From positions 25,355 through 89,354 of the forward strand of contig NZ_JAAOCA010000027.1 in NCBI RefSeq assembly GCF_014694385.1: a stretch of 64,000 nucleotides of DNA, given 5' to 3'. The number at the start of each line of letters is the position of its first letter. Position 1 is the first letter of the stretch. This stretch comes from Pseudomonas typographi (lineage in GTDB: Bacteria; Pseudomonadota; Gammaproteobacteria; Pseudomonadales; Pseudomonadaceae). This document shows, piece by piece, positions 62,410-64,000 of this stretch. Below the pieces are notes generated by a model. The model saw only the letters and a list, made by a program, of their open reading frames with translations. It was not told where the DNA came from and searched no databases. The position numbers and the translations under genes were made by a program.

Positions 62410-63498
62410 TTATCGGCGAACCAACATCACCCCGGCTTCCATGTGGTGCGTATAGGGAAATTGGTCGAACAGTGCGCAACGTTCGATGCGGTGAGTATCT
62501 TGCAACTGCGCGATGTTCGCGGCCAGCGTTTGCGGGTTGCACGAAATGTACAAGATGCGCTCGAAGCGCCGGGCCAGCTCGCAGGTGTCGGGGTCCATCC
62601 CCGCGCGGGGTGGGTCTACGAAAATCGTGCCGAAATCGTAATGCTCCAGGGCGATGCCTTCGAGCCGGCGAAACGGCCGCACGCCATTGAGCGCCTGGGT
62701 CAGTTCCTCGGCGGAAAGCCGGACCAGGGCGACATTATCCACCCCGTTGTGCGCCAAGTTGTGCAGCGCGGCATTCACGCTGGTTTTGCTGATCTCGGTG
62801 GCCAGCACACGGCGCACGCGGGTGGCCAGCGGCAAGGTGAAGTTGCCATTGCCGCAATACAGCTCGAGCAGGTCGTCGTTGCGCTCACCCAGCGCGTCGA
62901 AGGCCCAGGCGAGCATTTTCTGGCACACCTGCCCGTTAGGCTGGGTGAAGGCGCCTTCGGGTTGGCGATAATGGAAGGCCCGCCCGGCCACGGTGAGTGT
63001 TTCACTGGCGTAGTCGCGCCCCACCACCTGCCGCTTGCCCTTGGAGCGGCCGATCACGCTGGCCCCTAGCTGCGCCGCGAGCCGTTGCGCGGCGTGTTCC
63101 CATTCGGCGTCCAGCGCGCGGTGGTAACACAGCGTGACCATGGCGTCACCGGCCAGTGTGGTCAGAAACTCCACTTGGAACAGCTTGAACCCCAGTGCCG
63201 GCTCCGCTTGCCAGGCGGCCTTGAGCCGCGGCATTAGCGCATTGATCTGCTTGCTGGCAATGGGGAACTGTTCGATCAAGATAGGCGTGTGTGTACCACC
63301 GGGGGCGAACATCGCGTAATGGCGCTGTTCGCCTTCGCGCCACAGGCGAAACTCCGCACGCAGGCGATAGTGCTCCCGTGGCGAGTCGAACACCTCGGCC
63401 GGCGGTGCGCCGAAGGGCGCCAGCAGTTCAGCCAGGCGCGCGGCTTTTTCATTGAGCTGGCGGGTATAGCCAGCCGGGTCGATGGCCTGTGCACTCAT
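62410..63498 (-). CDS. trmA: tRNA (uracil-5-)-methyltransferase
   Basis: TrmA makes the universal m5U54 (ribothymidine) in tRNA using S-adenosylmethionine. The 362-residue protein has LELYCGNGNFTLPLA (SAM-binding motif I), IFVDPPRAGMD (motif IV), the catalytic cysteine in ILYISCNPQTL and the proton-abstracting Glu in HHMEAGVML. The start at 63496-63498 (MSAQAIDPAGY) is conserved; four extra upstream residues are not. Its start overlaps the stop of the permease gene by 4 nt (ATGA at 63495-63498). A degenerate copy of its 3' end lies at 54255-54339. Confidence 0.95.
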   Translation of the reverse strand: MSAQAIDPAGYTRQLNEKAARLAELLAPFGAPPAEVFDSPREHYRLRAEFRLWREGEQRHYAMFAPGGTHTPILIEQFPIASKQINALMPRLKAAWQAEPALGFKLFQVEFLTTLAGDAMVTLCYHRALDAEWEHAAQRLAAQLGASVIGRSKGKRQVVGRDYASETLTVAGRAFHYRQPEGAFTQPNGQVCQKMLAWAFDALGERNDDLLELYCGNGNFTLPLATRVRRVLATEISKTSVNAALHNLAHNGVDNVALVRLSAEELTQALNGVRPFRRLEGIALEHYDFGTIFVDPPRAGMDPDTCELARRFERILYISCNPQTLAANIAQLQDTHRIERCALFDQFPYTHHMEAGVMLVRR

Positions 63499-64000
63499 GC
63501 GTTGAACCACCCCAGCTTGACCACGAACAACAGCGAGAGGACCACCAGCGCCGGGTTGAGGTCGCGGGCGCGGCCGCTGGCCAGTTTCATGGCGGTCCAG
63601 GCGATGAAGCCGAAGGCGATGCCGTTGGCGATGGAGTAGGTGAAGGGCATGGCCAGTGCGGTGACCAGGGCGGGGGCGGCTTCGGTGATGTCGCTCCAGT
63701 TGATTTCGGCCAGGCCCGAGGCCATCAGCACGGCCACGAACAGTAGGGCCGGTGCGGTGGCGTAGGCGGGCACGCTGCCGGCCAGGGGGGCGAAGAACAG
63801 TGCCAGCAAGAACAGCACGGCGACGACGATGGCGGTGAGGCCGGTGCGCCCGCCGGCGCTGACGCCCGCGGCGGATTCGATGTAGCTGGTGGTGGTCGAG
63901 GTGCCGAGCAGCGAGCCCACCATGGCGGCGCTGGAGTCGGCGATCAGGGCGCGGCCCATCTTCGGCATGTAGCCGTCCTCGCGCATCAGGCCGGCGCGCT
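63495..64000 (-). CDS. NCS2-family purine-type permease, C-terminal part
   Basis: The last ~168 residues of a membrane permease run in from the right edge. The hallmark GTSTTTSYIESAAGVSAGGRTGLTA is that of the AzgA-like (adenine/guanine/hypoxanthine) branch of NCS2. Several hydrophobic helices follow and the protein ends LLFVVKLGWFNA. The start lies outside the window. It overlaps trmA by 4 nt, so permease and tRNA methyltransferase are translationally coupled. The likely role is uptake of purine bases, but the substrate cannot be fixed from this part. Confidence 0.88.
   Translation of the reverse strand, partial: RAGLMREDGYMPKMGRALIADSSAAMVGSLLGTSTTTSYIESAAGVSAGGRTGLTAIVVAVLFLLALFFAPLAGSVPAYATAPALLFVAVLMASGLAEINWSDITEAAPALVTALAMPFTYSIANGIAFGFIAWTAMKLASGRARDLNPALVVLSLLFVVKLGWFNA

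Overview
The window is a chromosomal segment of a GC-rich fluorescent-type Pseudomonas, probably of the P. putida group. The inference rests on gene content and order typical of that genus (corC-ybeY-phoL-miaB, hemL-thiE-thiD, the pfeRSAE enterobactin locus, trmA beside an NCS2 permease), on high GC at third codon positions, and on wide use of GTG and TTG starts. No rRNA, tRNA, CRISPR array, integrase or intact insertion sequence was seen. Two genes run off the ends: corC on the left and a purine-type permease on the right.

Layout. 0-14 kb is mostly core: RNA and ribosome maturation genes, haem and thiamine synthesis, a 7TM-DISM hybrid histidine kinase, an AidB-like dehydrogenase, AMP nucleosidase, RluE and an Lrp-type regulator. 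14.4-22.4 kb is accessory: a structured noncoding stretch ending in a strong intrinsic terminator, then a 1861-residue toxin-like protein whose last ~170 residues resemble HYD1-type ADP-ribosyltransferase toxins, a DUF6515 protein and an unrecognised 258-residue protein. 22.6-28 kb carries FieF, a lipoprotein, a RES-Xre toxin-antitoxin pair and HrpB. 28-34 kb has a Fur-boxed siderophore receptor, a DUF4198 gene remnant, a membrane-anchored EEP nuclease and small conserved genes.

34.1-37.8 kb looks like an inserted cassette (LysR regulator, MFS exporter, old yellow enzyme). Its left edge abuts the truncated 3' end of a YoeB-type toxin gene. 38-46 kb is mixed core (RhlE, a flavoprotein, an HDAC-like deacetylase, TesB, a HAD phosphatase, transporters), with a long inverted repeat made of two perfect DnaA boxes at 40.75 kb. 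44.9-53.4 kb, all on the minus strand, holds the ferric-enterobactin system: PfeR/PfeS sense the ligand, PfeA imports it and the periplasmic esterase PfeE opens it to release iron. It is followed by an EptA-type lipid A phosphoethanolamine transferase and an MFS pump.

54.5-62.1 kb is a self-contained catabolic-looking cluster: flavin monooxygenase, FMN reductase, a four-gene polyamine-type ABC importer and a PucR-family regulator. It is flanked by a direct repeat, since an 85-bp degenerate copy of the trmA 3' end lies 8.15 kb from the real one. Several short intergenic sequences share a hairpin-forming repeat.
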